DNA of 64,000 bases from Hathewaya limosa (GCF_030815255.1 NZ_JAUSWN010000016.1:11897-75896), one strand, 5' to 3'. Positions 44,632-53,595 are shown, counted from the stretch's first letter. Numbers and translations: made by a program. Notes: generated by a model from the sequence alone, not told the origin.

Positions 44632-44940
44632 TTATTCTGTTGCAAACTCTTTAATTGAATAACGTTGAATTATTTTCTCAAGATGTTCATGTGGACTTGG
44701 AATAACTACTGAGCTATAAAGATTTCCGCCTTCCATTGCATTAACTGCTGCAATACCAGCTTCAACTGCCGTCTTACAAGCACCAACGTCACCACGTACA
44801 AGTACAGATATATAACCTGATGCAACGTTCTCATAACCTATTAATTCAACATCTGCTGATTTACACATAGCATCCGCTGCTTCTAGTGCAAAAACTAGGC
44901 CAAAAGTTTCAACCATTCCTAAAGCTTTATATCTTGCCAT
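44632..44940 (-). CDS. BMC-H shell protein
   Basis: Single-domain hexameric shell protein (102 aa): ALGMVETFGLVFALEAADAM, then GYISVLVRGDVGACKTAVEA. The pore loop (NVASGY) differs from the neighbouring copies, which may alter permeability. An AGGAG site precedes the ATG. It lies second of two adjacent BMC-H genes near the operon start. Confidence 0.94.
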   Translation of the reverse strand: MARYKALGMVETFGLVFALEAADAMCKSADVELIGYENVASGYISVLVRGDVGACKTAVEAGIAAVNAMEGGNLYSSVVIPSPHEHLEKIIQRYSIKEFATE

Positions 44941-44962
44941 AAATCTATATCTCCTTTCCCTC

Positions 44963-45259
44963 TTATGCGTCTATATCGTGTACTGAAACGATATCCCCTA
45001 CTTCTCTAATAGGACGTGGCATAACATTATGAGCTGTTAAAGTCCCAATAGCCGCTGCAGCCTTAGCTCCTGCTTCTACTGCTGATTTTACTGCTCCAAC
45101 ATCTCCTTTTACCATAATAGTTACAAGAGTTGAACCAATATTTTCATAAGAAATTAACTCTACGTTAGCTGCTTTAAGCATTTTATCAGCTGCCTCAAGT
45201 GCTGGCGCTAATCCTACTGTTTCTATAAGTCCTAAAGCCTCTTCTCCATAATATCTCAT
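44963..45259 (-). CDS. BMC-H shell protein
   Basis: Hexameric shell protein (98 aa) opening MRYYGEEALGLIETVGLAPA with GDVGAVKSAVEAGAKAAAAIG in the second half. The frame starts at 45292, but the GGGAGGAGG site precedes the ATG at 45259, which is preferred. It is paired with the BMC-H gene 23 bases downstream. Adjacent expression near the promoter suggests a major facet protein. Confidence 0.94.
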   Translation of the reverse strand: MRYYGEEALGLIETVGLAPALEAADKMLKAANVELISYENIGSTLVTIMVKGDVGAVKSAVEAGAKAAAAIGTLTAHNVMPRPIREVGDIVSVHDIDA

Positions 45260-45312
45260 TTTTATTTCCTCCTCCCTTTTTCTCTTAATCAAATATATTT
45301 ATTAATTTTTAA

Positions 45313-45579
45313 TTAATCTGGGATATATTTATTAATTGTAGCTGCACCCTCTGCATGTGCATGATAATAAACCCTTAGTTCTCTATTTGTATCTAAATCA
45401 AATCTTGTTTCTTCTATAAGACCATTTGCTTCTGCTGTTAATAAAGCATTAATTACAGCTTTCTTTTTAAGTGCTTTAAAGTTTCCATATTCACCTTTTA
45501 ATGCTTCTATAACATCATCAGCACATGCTTCATCTACTTTAGTAAAATATTTTAAAATTGCATAATTAAGAGGTTTCAT
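45313..45579 (-). CDS. small winged-helix-like protein of the choline locus
   Basis: Protein of 88 aa (MKPLNYAILKYFTKVDEACA, then ALKKKAVINALLTAEANGLI and a beta hairpin) whose pattern resembles a winged helix. It starts directly (one base) after the transporter stop and precedes the shell genes, so it may be an operon-level regulator or a structural component. I know no firm function. The tail contains two His (YHAHAEG). Confidence 0.7.
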   Translation of the reverse strand: MKPLNYAILKYFTKVDEACADDVIEALKGEYGNFKALKKKAVINALLTAEANGLIEETRFDLDTNRELRVYYHAHAEGAATINKYIPD

Positions 45580-46674
45580 TTATACTTCCTCCTTCTTTTT
45601 TCTAAATAAATCAAGTGGATTCATAGAAATTGTAAGAATACCAATCATCATTACTACTGCTCCAACCCAAGCGATAACTGGTAATGACCATCCATCCATT
45701 CCGCCATATACACCTAATACTAATAGACAGAATAATGGTCCGAAGAATGAATATGTACCATTACATGCAGTTCCAAGTCCTGCTCCACACATACTGTTTG
45801 CAGCATACCAAGACATAAATGTCATAAATGATAAAAGACCACTTAAAACAAACCAAATCATTGCTGGACCACTTGTAAATGCTTGTACAGCAAGATCAAC
45901 TGAAATATTAACTCCGCCAGCTATTACTGAAAATACTGGAACTAATATAAATAAATTTGATATACCTGATGTTACTTGACGAATACAAATACCGATTTCT
46001 GGATCGATCATTGCTGAACCATATCCAGCTACACAGCCTTCAAATCCCCAACCAAGAGCTGCAATAACAGCTATTAAAAGTCCAAGTAAAGTTTTTGATG
46101 AAACTGCTCCAGCAAAACCTGTACTACCAATTAAAAAGCTAGCACATACACATATTAAAATTCCAAATGCCATACGTTTATTTAATTCTTGTTTATATAA
46201 TATCTTACCTAATATTGCGGCTATAGCAGGACAAAGAGCTGAAATCGGAACAACTATTGAACCGGCCATTTGAAGAGCTACAACATAAGCAGTACCTGCA
46301 ACAGGTCCCCCTATAAGCGCTGCAACTATCATTATTCTTCCTGGTTTTGTATTAATACATCTTAAAAAGTCTCTAAACTTACCTTTAACCATTGCATATA
46401 AAAGAGCCCAAACTGCACTACATGTATCATTTATTGCATTACCAAGAGCTGCAAGTAAATAAGCTACAACGAATGCTGATAAACCGGCTGTATTTTTACC
46501 ATACCAGTCACCCCAAACTCCTTTAGTCATACCCATTGTTAGGAATGCTGTATATAATCCATACGCAAGTCCTGAAAATAAAGCTAATGATATACCTTTT
46601 TTGAAGAAATCACTTGTTAATTTCTTCTTTGCAACAACTGCTTCTAAGCTTACTTTTTTTGAATCTCCATTCAT
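45580..46674 (-). CDS. DMT/EamA-type transporter of the choline locus
   Basis: Integral membrane protein (364 aa from the preferred ATG) with about ten hydrophobic helices in two related halves, resembling the drug/metabolite transporter superfamily. As the first gene of the choline microcompartment operon it is the likely importer of choline or exporter of a product. Direction and substrate are inferred from context. The frame is open from 46716, but AAAGGAG lies before the internal ATG at 46674 (MNGDSKK). Confidence 0.82.
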   Translation of the reverse strand: MNGDSKKVSLEAVVAKKKLTSDFFKKGISLALFSGLAYGLYTAFLTMGMTKGVWGDWYGKNTAGLSAFVVAYLLAALGNAINDTCSAVWALLYAMVKGKFRDFLRCINTKPGRIMIVAALIGGPVAGTAYVVALQMAGSIVVPISALCPAIAAILGKILYKQELNKRMAFGILICVCASFLIGSTGFAGAVSSKTLLGLLIAVIAALGWGFEGCVAGYGSAMIDPEIGICIRQVTSGISNLFILVPVFSVIAGGVNISVDLAVQAFTSGPAMIWFVLSGLLSFMTFMSWYAANSMCGAGLGTACNGTYSFFGPLFCLLVLGVYGGMDGWSLPVIAWVGAVVMMIGILTISMNPLDLFRKKKEEV

Positions 46675-46949
46675 AAAAATAAAACTCCTTTCTTTTAGAA
46701 AATTAATAATACCCATTTATACTTTTTATCTTATTTAGGTATAAACTTTTTAATATGATGTACATTAATACATTACTTTGGGATATAACCACCTGCATTG
46801 CAGATGGACCTTGTCTTTAATTCAAAAATATTATGAATAAAAATTTATAATAAGCATAAGTTAAGATTGTTATAAGTTGGTTTACTATATATTTAAATTA
46901 TTGAATACCTGTTCATTCTCTATCTCGTAGTTGTTTTAATCTTAATTAA
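46675..46949 (-). other. 5' leader of the choline operon
   Basis: About 270 transcribed bases between the MerR-type promoter and the first gene. One clear hairpin is seen, CCATCTG/CAGGTGG with a 5-base loop (46789-46807). No known riboswitch or ANTAR hexaloop motif was recognised. Confidence 0.5.
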
Positions 46950-46981
46950 ATTATATTCCTTTCCCTATAGGGTAGGGTCAA
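46950..46981 (-). promoter_or_regulatory. MerR-type promoter/operator of the choline operon
   Basis: Minus strand TTGACC (46976-46981), a 20-bp spacer and TATAAT (46950-46955). The over-long spacer holds a dyad centred on CCCTATAGGG (46963-46972), flanked by imperfect CCT/AGG repeats. This is the hallmark of a promoter that a MerR-family protein activates by untwisting DNA. The regulator gene at 47428-48303 is adjacent. Confidence 0.82.
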
Positions 46982-47419
46982 GATGTATTTACTAAAATGT
47001 TTTAAAATTTAATACCATAGTTATACTTTAAATTTATAAATCCGCATTAAATCTTTATTTATCTAGTAATCAAGAGTTTCTTGAATATACTGAACATATA
47101 GGGTTTCTGGATATATATAGCAATTTTATAGTATTAATAGTGTATTCAATTTAATTTTTCTTTAACTATATTGCATTTTTTTTAACGAAAATAATACTGT
47201 AATGCAATACTACTTTACCCTTAGAGTAATGTTTTTATTATTTTTCTCTTTTTTTACTTATTTATAAATCCATTTTTTAGATATTATTGTCATTAATGGT
47301 TGAAAAAGTTTACTATTTATCATATAAATTTCATATAATTATTAGATTGTTTAAAAATAATTAAATTATTCTAACATTTAACACCAATTAAGGTTTCATT
47401 TTACATTAAAATCATATAA
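46982..47419. other. AT-rich intergenic region upstream of the choline promoter
   Basis: Around 440 bases between the choline operon promoter and the MerR gene terminator. Very AT-rich, with no gene, repeat or RNA motif recognised. Confidence 0.5.
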
Positions 47420-47420
47420 T

Positions 47421-47453
47421 AAGAAAGCTAAGTATTAAACTTAGCTTTCTTAT
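47421..47453 (-). terminator. MerR gene terminator
   Basis: Arms AAGAAAGCTAAG (47421-47432) and CTTAGCTTTCTT (47440-47451). The hairpin overlaps the last codons and stop of the regulator gene. Confidence 0.85.
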
Positions 47454-48303
47454 TATAGACATTTTTTTTATAAACATTTTTTTTGTTAATCTTAACTATA
47501 ACTTCAGTAACAAATTTATCTGTATTCTTAGTAGTCCAATAATCTGTTACATATCTTTCATAACATTCCTTTGAACAGACATAACCATGTTTATTGGTCC
47601 ACTCTTCTATTTTTTTATACGTTTCATTAATTGTTTCATGTGAACCTATATGATAACAAGTTGCTGCCATCCATCCTCCAAATTCTGTACTTAATTCCTC
47701 TTTACACTTTGTAATTGTCTCTTGCATTATTCTAGCTTTGTTACATGTTCCATTCATTTTATCTTTACAGGATGGAAAACCTATTATTACAGGTCCAATT
47801 ATAGCATTACTTATGCTAAATATGTAATTTGTAAATTCTATATTAATTACTGAATCCATATAATCATATTGGAAGTCTTGATCTAAAAACACCAATGTGC
47901 GGTTATCTATATACTTTACAGTTACATCACAAATATTATTTTCGATCACCATTTGCGCTTCTAATATAAGGTCATACCAATCTTTAACCGATCTTATTTT
48001 TAAATCTATCTCTTTTTCAAGTTCCTTTAATTCATCAATTTTATTTCTAAAACTCTCATGAAAAACTTCGTAGCTTGCCCCTTCCAAAAATGATTTCATT
48101 TCTTCAAGCTTAAATCCACTTTGCTTATAATATTTTATTATAGGTACCAATAATAAAGTATCTTTACTATAATATCTATAACCATTTTCATCAGACACTT
48201 TATCAGGTGATAATATGTTCATTTTGTCATAGTATCTTAATGCTTTTTTTGTTATTTTACATATTTCTCCAACTTTTCCTATTGAATATAGTTCATCTTT
48301 CAT
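47428..48303 (-). CDS. MerR-family activator with GyrI-like ligand-binding domain
   Basis: Transcriptional regulator (291 aa): N-terminal MerR winged helix (YSIGKVGEICKITKKALRYY, NGYRYYSKDTL), coiled-coil dimerisation helix (residues ~75-125), and a C-terminal effector-binding region of the BmrR/GyrI type with several Cys. It is the obvious candidate activator of the choline microcompartment operon, whose promoter carries a MerR-type dyad 450 bases downstream. Effector could be choline or an aldehyde; not shown. The last residues include a small repeat (NKKNVYKKNVYNKK). AAGGAGAG site. Confidence 0.9.
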   Translation of the reverse strand: MKDELYSIGKVGEICKITKKALRYYDKMNILSPDKVSDENGYRYYSKDTLLLVPIIKYYKQSGFKLEEMKSFLEGASYEVFHESFRNKIDELKELEKEIDLKIRSVKDWYDLILEAQMVIENNICDVTVKYIDNRTLVFLDQDFQYDYMDSVINIEFTNYIFSISNAIIGPVIIGFPSCKDKMNGTCNKARIMQETITKCKEELSTEFGGWMAATCYHIGSHETINETYKKIEEWTNKHGYVCSKECYERYVTDYWTTKNTDKFVTEVIVKINKKNVYKKNVYNKKAKFNT

Positions 48304-48712
48304 ATAAACTCTCCTTCTCTTTATCCTATCTCAACTCAGTTAAAAGTAACGGAAATACATTATTTTATAATGCAACATTAGATATTTATGTTTCAAAAAT
48401 TGTTTTATAGTTCTTATATATGTATAGTAATATTTACGAAAATTTAGCATTAAATATTATATAAATTGCTTAAAATACTCATTTAAATAAAGAATTATAT
48501 ATAATTTAATTAAATAACTTAAATACTATTATTATGCACTGTTAAATTTCATATTATATCATTTATATAAAAAAGAAACTTCTCCAGTATGTAAAGTTCT
48601 TTATTTTTATATGTAATTTAACTTATATAAAAAACAAACCCTACTGAAAAAGCCCTTAATAAGTTCTTAATATATATTATTAAAAACATTATATTTATTA
48701 TGTATTAATTGC
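48304..48712. other. AT-rich intergenic region
   Basis: About 400 bases between the MerR gene and the alcohol dehydrogenase terminators. No gene, repeat family or regulatory RNA recognised. Confidence 0.5.
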
Positions 48713-48797
48713 AAAAAGTGAATAAAAAATTTTTTATTCACTTTTTGTATTCTTTCCAAAGCTATACATAAATACCACTCAGAAAGAGTGGTATAAA
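48713..48797 (-). terminator. tandem terminators after the alcohol dehydrogenase gene
   Basis: Two hairpins in series: TACCACTC/GAGTGGTA (48773-48793), nearest the stop codon, and AAAAAGTGAATAAAAAA paired with TTTTTTATTCACTTTTT (about 48713-48747). Confidence 0.75.
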
Positions 48798-48805
48798 ATA
48801 CTATT

Positions 48806-49948
48806 CTATCCTAAAACTTTATTTAAAATTTCTAATAATTCTTCTCTTGAAGTCTCTCTAGGATTCGCTGTTGTACAAACATCTTTAAGAGCTGCACTTA
48901 TAATTTCTTCTTTTGCTGCTTCAGCCACGTCCATATCAGCACCTTGTTCTCTAAATGTAACAGGAATCATTAAATCTTTTTGAAGTTTCACAATAGTTTT
49001 AATTAAATTGTTTACACCAATATTTGCATTTGGAGCATGTAAATTTAATAATTTAGCAATTCTTTGATATTTCTTAGCTGCTATACCGTATTCAGCATTA
49101 AAAACTTCTTTACTTAAATTAGCATTATATTCGATTACATGTGGAAGTATTATTGCATTACTTCTTCCATGAGCAATATGTAATTTTCCACCTACCGCAT
49201 GAGCTAAACTGTGAGTAATTCCTAAACCTGCTGCATTAAATGCCATACCTGCAAGACATGATGCATTATGAAGTTTTTCTCTTGCTACTAAATTATTACC
49301 ATCTTCATAAGCTTGTGGTAAAAATCTAAAAGCTAAAGTAAGAGCCTTTTCTGCAAGTGCATCTGTAAAATCAGTAGCATTTTTTGATACATAAGCTTCT
49401 AATGCATGTGTAATTACATCCATTCCTGTATCAGCAGTTATAGCTTTAGGTACAGACTTTACTAATTCTGGATCAAGAATAGCAACTGTAGGAAGAAGTG
49501 ATTTATCTGTAAGGGCATATTTTAATCCCTCTTGTTTATTTGTAATTACAGCATATTCAGTTACTTCTGAACCTGTACCGCTAGTTGTAGGAATAGCATA
49601 AAAATCTTCTATAGTAGAAACTCCACCATTAATTTTTTTAGCATATTCTCTTATAGCTTTAGCTCCATCAATTGCAGAACCTCCACCAAGAGCTATTATA
49701 ACCTGTGCATCACAACTTTGTAACTTTTGAATACCACTTGCAATAATTTCTACAGATGGATCAGGCTGAATACCACTATATATAGCTACTTCACAACCCT
49801 CAAGTTTTTGTTGTAATCTTGCAGCTACACCTGAAGTTTCCATAAACTTATCACATACAATTAATACTCTTTTATTTTTAATTTCACATAGTTTATCTAA
49901 GGAACCTTCTCCAAAACAAACTTTTGTATTAAGACTAAATTCTTTCAT
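48806..49948 (-). CDS. iron-containing alcohol dehydrogenase (CutO/EutG/PduQ-like)
   Basis: Fe-dependent alcohol dehydrogenase (380 aa). NAD-binding GGGSAIDGAKAI is near residue 88, with PTTSGTGSEVTEYAVIT near 128. Metal-binding residues are in DVITHALEAYVS near 185 and THSLAHAVGG/HGRSNAIILPHV near 250-270. It would reduce acetaldehyde to ethanol and regenerate NAD for the aldehyde dehydrogenase, the CutO role. It lies upstream of the MerR gene rather than in the operon. The frame is open from 50029, but the AGGAG before 49948 fits MKEFSLNTK as the true start. Confidence 0.9.
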   Translation of the reverse strand: MKEFSLNTKVCFGEGSLDKLCEIKNKRVLIVCDKFMETSGVAARLQQKLEGCEVAIYSGIQPDPSVEIIASGIQKLQSCDAQVIIALGGGSAIDGAKAIREYAKKINGGVSTIEDFYAIPTTSGTGSEVTEYAVITNKQEGLKYALTDKSLLPTVAILDPELVKSVPKAITADTGMDVITHALEAYVSKNATDFTDALAEKALTLAFRFLPQAYEDGNNLVAREKLHNASCLAGMAFNAAGLGITHSLAHAVGGKLHIAHGRSNAIILPHVIEYNANLSKEVFNAEYGIAAKKYQRIAKLLNLHAPNANIGVNNLIKTIVKLQKDLMIPVTFREQGADMDVAEAAKEEIISAALKDVCTTANPRETSREELLEILNKVLG

Positions 49949-50253
49949 AATATAATTTCTCCTATTCTTTAAGAATACTAAGATTATGAATGAATAAGGT
50001 ATTCTGTCACTTAAATATAAAATCAACACACAATTATAACAATCTAAACTTTTTATAATAAATTATTTTCAACTTATTATATCATATTATATGAAGAATA
50101 CAATAGATTTGTGTCAAACCATGTCGACAATGGTATTAAGGGACTAACCTTAAGAAACCTAGTTTTTTACTGTGTTATGTTTAAAGAACATCTTTTTAAA
50201 ATTTATTTTTCAAAATGTAAATAAACTATGAATCTTCCTTTACTACAATATTT

Positions 50254-50287
50254 TAAGGAACTAAATATATGCTTAGTTCCTTAATAA
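50254..50287 (-). terminator. hcp terminator
   Basis: Arms TAAGGAACTAA (50254-50264) and TTAGTTCCTTA (50273-50283), just past the hcp stop codon. Confidence 0.8.
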
Positions 50288-50293
50288 ATATCT

Positions 50294-51997
50294 TTATCCT
50301 AAAAACATTTTTATATCTTCATCTACTGTTCCAATTCCTGCTATTCCGAAGTTATCTACTAATACTTTTGCTACATTCGCAGAAAGGAATGCTGGAAGAG
50401 TTGGTCCTAGGTGAATGTTCTTAACCCCAAGGTGTAATAGTGACCATAATACTATTACAGCCTTTTGCTCATACCATGATATGTTATATGATATAGGAAG
50501 TTTGTTTACATCATCTAGTCCAAACACTTCTTGAAGTTTTAATGCAATAACAACCAATGAATATGAATCATTACATTGTCCTGCATCAAGTACTCTTGGA
50601 ATACCACCAATATCCCCAAGATTTAACTTATTATACTTATATTTTGCACATCCAGCAGTTAATATAACTGTATCCTTTGGAAGCTTTTCTGCAAATTCAG
50701 TATAGTAATTTCTTGATTTAGCTCTACCATCACAACCAGCCATTACAAAGAATCTCTTTATAGCACCGGTTTTAACTGCATCTACAACTTTATCAGCAAG
50801 AGCTAATACTTGATTATGAGCAAATCCTCCTATAATTTCTCCTTTTTCAATTTCAGTTGGTGCTTGACATTTTTTAGCCATTTCAATTAATTCTGTGAAA
50901 TCCTTATTTCCATTTTCATCTACTTCAATGTGTTTACAGCCTGGCACACCTGTTGCCCCTGTAGTAAATAATCTATCTTTATATGAATTTCTTGGAGGAA
51001 TCACACAATTAGTAGTCATTAAAATTACTCCATTAAATTTTTCAAACTCTTCTCCTTGTTTCCACCATGCATTTCCATAGTTACCTGCAAAATGAGAATA
51101 CTTCTTGAAAGCTGGATAATATTGGCCTGCAAGCATTTCACTATGAGTATAGACATCTATTCCTGTTCCTTCTGTTTGTTCTAATAACATTTGAAGATCT
51201 TTTAAGTCATGACCAGAAATTAATATTCCAGGGTTATTTCTAACTCCAATATTAACCTTTGTAATTTCAGGATTTCCATAAGTTTCTGTATTTGCTCTAT
51301 CAAGTAAAGCCATTGCAGTAACCCCATATTTACCTGATTCTAAAGCAAGTGCCACTAAGTTATCCGCAGATAAGGAATCATCTAATGTAGCTGCTAAAGC
51401 TTTAGCCATAAATCCATGAACCTCTTCATCATTATATCCTAAATTCATAGCATGCTTCATATATGCTGATAAACCTTTTAATCCGTAAATTATAAGTTCT
51501 CTTAAACTTCTTATATCTTCATTCTCTGTAGCAAGTACTCCAACACTTTCAGCTTTTTTATTAAATTCATCTATGCTATTTGCTGTCCAAACTGCAGCTT
51601 CAGGTATTACCACTTCATTTGATTGCATTCCAAATAATTTTTTGAAAAAGTTACTATTTTCTTTAGACTCTCCTATTTTTCCACCAAGTCTTAAAACTTT
51701 AGTTTTTAATTCTTCTCTTAATTTTAATGTTTCTTTTACTCTATCTAAAAGGGCTTCTCTATTAAAATTGGCATTAGTAATTGTAGAAAATAAATTTTCA
51801 GTTATATATTTATCTACATTATTATCAATTAATCCAACTTGTCTTCCCTCATTACTTACCACCGCTAATCCTTTAGTTACATATACTAATAAATCTTGTG
51901 CTTTTGCTACATCTGCAGTTTTACCACATACCCCATTTACAGTACAGCCCTTTCCACATGCAGCTTCTTGACATTGAAAACAAAACATATTTGCCAT
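50294..51997 (-). CDS. hcp: hybrid cluster protein / hydroxylamine reductase
   Basis: Hcp (567 aa) with the N-terminal Fe-S cysteines (MFCFQCQEAACGKGCTVNG) and hybrid-cluster ligands downstream, for example in GVPGCKHIEVDENG near 340, MAGCDGRAKSR near 425, TAGCAKYKYNK near 455 and GQCNDSYS near 480. It reduces hydroxylamine and/or nitric oxide and protects anaerobes against nitrosative stress. It is divergent from a Crp/Fnr regulator gene and has a palindromic site centred about 41 bases upstream of its predicted transcription start. GGAGG ribosome site. Confidence 0.96.
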   Translation of the reverse strand: MANMFCFQCQEAACGKGCTVNGVCGKTADVAKAQDLLVYVTKGLAVVSNEGRQVGLIDNNVDKYITENLFSTITNANFNREALLDRVKETLKLREELKTKVLRLGGKIGESKENSNFFKKLFGMQSNEVVIPEAAVWTANSIDEFNKKAESVGVLATENEDIRSLRELIIYGLKGLSAYMKHAMNLGYNDEEVHGFMAKALAATLDDSLSADNLVALALESGKYGVTAMALLDRANTETYGNPEITKVNIGVRNNPGILISGHDLKDLQMLLEQTEGTGIDVYTHSEMLAGQYYPAFKKYSHFAGNYGNAWWKQGEEFEKFNGVILMTTNCVIPPRNSYKDRLFTTGATGVPGCKHIEVDENGNKDFTELIEMAKKCQAPTEIEKGEIIGGFAHNQVLALADKVVDAVKTGAIKRFFVMAGCDGRAKSRNYYTEFAEKLPKDTVILTAGCAKYKYNKLNLGDIGGIPRVLDAGQCNDSYSLVVIALKLQEVFGLDDVNKLPISYNISWYEQKAVIVLWSLLHLGVKNIHLGPTLPAFLSANVAKVLVDNFGIAGIGTVDEDIKMFLG

Positions 51998-52041
51998 AAA
52001 TTTATCCTCCTAAAATAATTACTTGTTATTTGTATGTGATT

Positions 52042-52083
52042 ATTATATTATATCTATTAAGAGAATTCGGTATCTGTAGATAC
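52042..52083 (-). promoter_or_regulatory. hcp promoter with Crp/Fnr-type palindrome
   Basis: GTATCT-N2-AGATAC palindrome at 52070-52083 in the hcp-regulator gap, 22 bp upstream of a TATAAT -10 box (52042-52047, minus strand). This places its centre near -41.5 of hcp, the class II activator position. There is no good -35 box, as expected for an activated promoter. Confidence 0.75.
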
Positions 52084-52101
52084 AAAAAGGATAGTGATTA
52101 A

Positions 52102-52794
52102 ATGATAGAATCATATATTAAAATAATCAAAAATTCTCCGCTATTTCACGGAATAAAAGAAGAAGACATTATTTCTATGTTACAATGCTTAACCCCTAAA
52201 ATACATAGTTTCGGTAAAAATGAATGTATCGTAAACTCTGGAGAGGAAATTAATAAATTCGGTATAGTATTAGAAGGTGAGGTCACAATTCTTAAAGAAA
52301 ATTCAGAAGGAAATAGAGTTATTATTTCTGTCATAAAAAAAGGAGATTTATTTGGAGAAATGTTGGTATTCTCAAGCCGTAAAATTTGGCCTGTAACAGT
52401 TATGGTACAGAATTCCTGTAAGGTTTTGTTTCTTACAAACTCTGACCTTATAGCTAGATGCGGAAAGATGTGTCCATGGCATAATGCTCTACTACAAAAT
52501 TTTATTAAAATAATATCTGATAAAGCATTAATATTAAATAAAAAAGTTGATTATCTTTCAATAAAAAGTATCCGTGGAAAAATTGCTACATACCTATTAG
52601 AACAGTATGAGAATAATCCAAGTAATAATATAATTTTACCTTTAAATCGCAATGAACTTGCTGATTTTCTAAATGTATCTAGACCATCTATGTCACGAGA
52701 AATGAGTGGGATGAGAGATGAAGGTATAATTGATTTTCACTTATCCACATTCAGAATAAAAGATATGGAAGCATTGAAAAGTTATTGCAAATAA
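52102..52794 (+). CDS. Crp/Fnr-family transcriptional regulator (probable hcp activator)
   Basis: Regulator of 230 aa: N-terminal cyclic-nucleotide-binding fold (GIVLEGEVTILKENSEGNRV, KKGDLFGEMLVFSS), dimerisation helix, and a C-terminal winged helix (NRNELADFLNVSRPSMSREM) near residue 180. No Arg/Ser cAMP pocket motif is evident. CGKMCPW near residue 115 offers a Cys pair that could take part in redox, heme or cluster sensing. Divergent from hcp, it is probably the HcpR-like sensor that binds the palindromes upstream of hcp and of the 208-aa gene. Confidence 0.9.
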   Translation: MIESYIKIIKNSPLFHGIKEEDIISMLQCLTPKIHSFGKNECIVNSGEEINKFGIVLEGEVTILKENSEGNRVIISVIKKGDLFGEMLVFSSRKIWPVTVMVQNSCKVLFLTNSDLIARCGKMCPWHNALLQNFIKIISDKALILNKKVDYLSIKSIRGKIATYLLEQYENNPSNNIILPLNRNELADFLNVSRPSMSREMSGMRDEGIIDFHLSTFRIKDMEALKSYCK

Positions 52795-52824
52795 ATAAAA
52801 GAGGCTAAGCCTCTTTTATTTATT
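52794..52824 (+). terminator. terminator of the Crp/Fnr gene
   Basis: Arms AATAAAAGAGGC (from 52794) and GCCTCTTTTATT (52809-52820) with T-rich tail. Confidence 0.85.
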
Positions 52825-52838
52825 TCTGCTACAACAAT

Positions 52839-53465
52839 CTATATTTTTTCTATTTTATTTATACCATTTTCTTTTCTACTATATTTATATTCTGTACTGC
52901 TTTCACTTAAAAATCCCTGGATCCATGAATCTTTTAAATAATGATAGATTTCAACATCTCCACCTACTCTATTCCAATATTCTTTATGTATGTCTCTTGT
53001 AGTCTTCCATGCGATTATAGTTTCACTGTTTTCAATTACCTCATTCACCCTATCACATGGCATTCCTTCTAACATATAATCATAAATTAACTTAAAAAAT
53101 TCCTGTGGTAAACATTCATTTATTTTTAGCTCTTTCATTATACTTGATCCATTTTCATAAAAACTCTTATCCAATTCCTCTTTCTTAACAACATTATTCT
53201 TTAACAGTACAGTTATAACATAAGCTAAACGACTTTCTACACTTATTATTCTTTCCTGAAGCCAGCCATGAATATTGGAATGCTCTATTTCATTTTCCAA
53301 TTGACCCCTTACTGGTAATCCATATAATGAATAGCTTTCATTTAATAAAGTTTCACTATTATACCCATTACTTTTCGCTAAATTAATAATGTCTTCTATA
53401 AACTTTTCATGTAATTGAATTTTATTATATAACCAATAATGAATTTTCCCTAAAAATGCACTCAT
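52839..53465 (-). CDS. uncharacterised 208-aa protein co-regulated with hcp
   Basis: I do not recognise this protein. It is predicted mainly helical, without signal peptide or membrane segments, with a Trp- and Tyr-rich N-terminus (LGKIHYWLYNKIQLHEKFIE). His residues are present in the first third (HEKF, EHSNIHGW), with single Cys at CLPQEF and MPCDRV, and it ends in a basic segment. A repeated helical pair could form a metal- or heme-binding bundle, but this is speculation. The promoter carries a palindrome nearly identical to that of hcp at the same distance from the -10 box, implying a role in nitrosative stress. The start is the ATG at 53465, with GGAG upstream. Confidence 0.75.
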   Translation of the reverse strand: MSAFLGKIHYWLYNKIQLHEKFIEDIINLAKSNGYNSETLLNESYSLYGLPVRGQLENEIEHSNIHGWLQERIISVESRLAYVITVLLKNNVVKKEELDKSFYENGSSIMKELKINECLPQEFFKLIYDYMLEGMPCDRVNEVIENSETIIAWKTTRDIHKEYWNRVGGDVEIYHYLKDSWIQGFLSESSTEYKYSRKENGINKIEKI

Positions 53466-53538
53466 CAAATTTTTCTCCTTATTCTATAGAATTATTTAAT
53501 GCCTTAATAATTTTTTCAACTCTAACTTCTTATATTTA

Positions 53539-53580
53539 ATTATAACCTTATCTTTATTTATATTCCGTATCCATAGATAC
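53539..53580 (-). promoter_or_regulatory. promoter of the 208-aa gene with the same palindrome as hcp
   Basis: GTATCCATAGATAC (53567-53580), 22 bp upstream of the TATAAT -10 box (53539-53544), exactly the geometry seen at hcp. On the minus strand both sites read TTTGTATCTA..GATAC.GAAT. Confidence 0.78.
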
Positions 53581-53595
53581 AAAATACATAACAAT

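Noticed and set aside
46789..46807. Hairpin in the choline operon leader considered as an ANTAR or riboswitch element
   Set aside because: The loop lacks the ANTAR hexaloop pattern and there is no second stem; it remains a plain hairpin.
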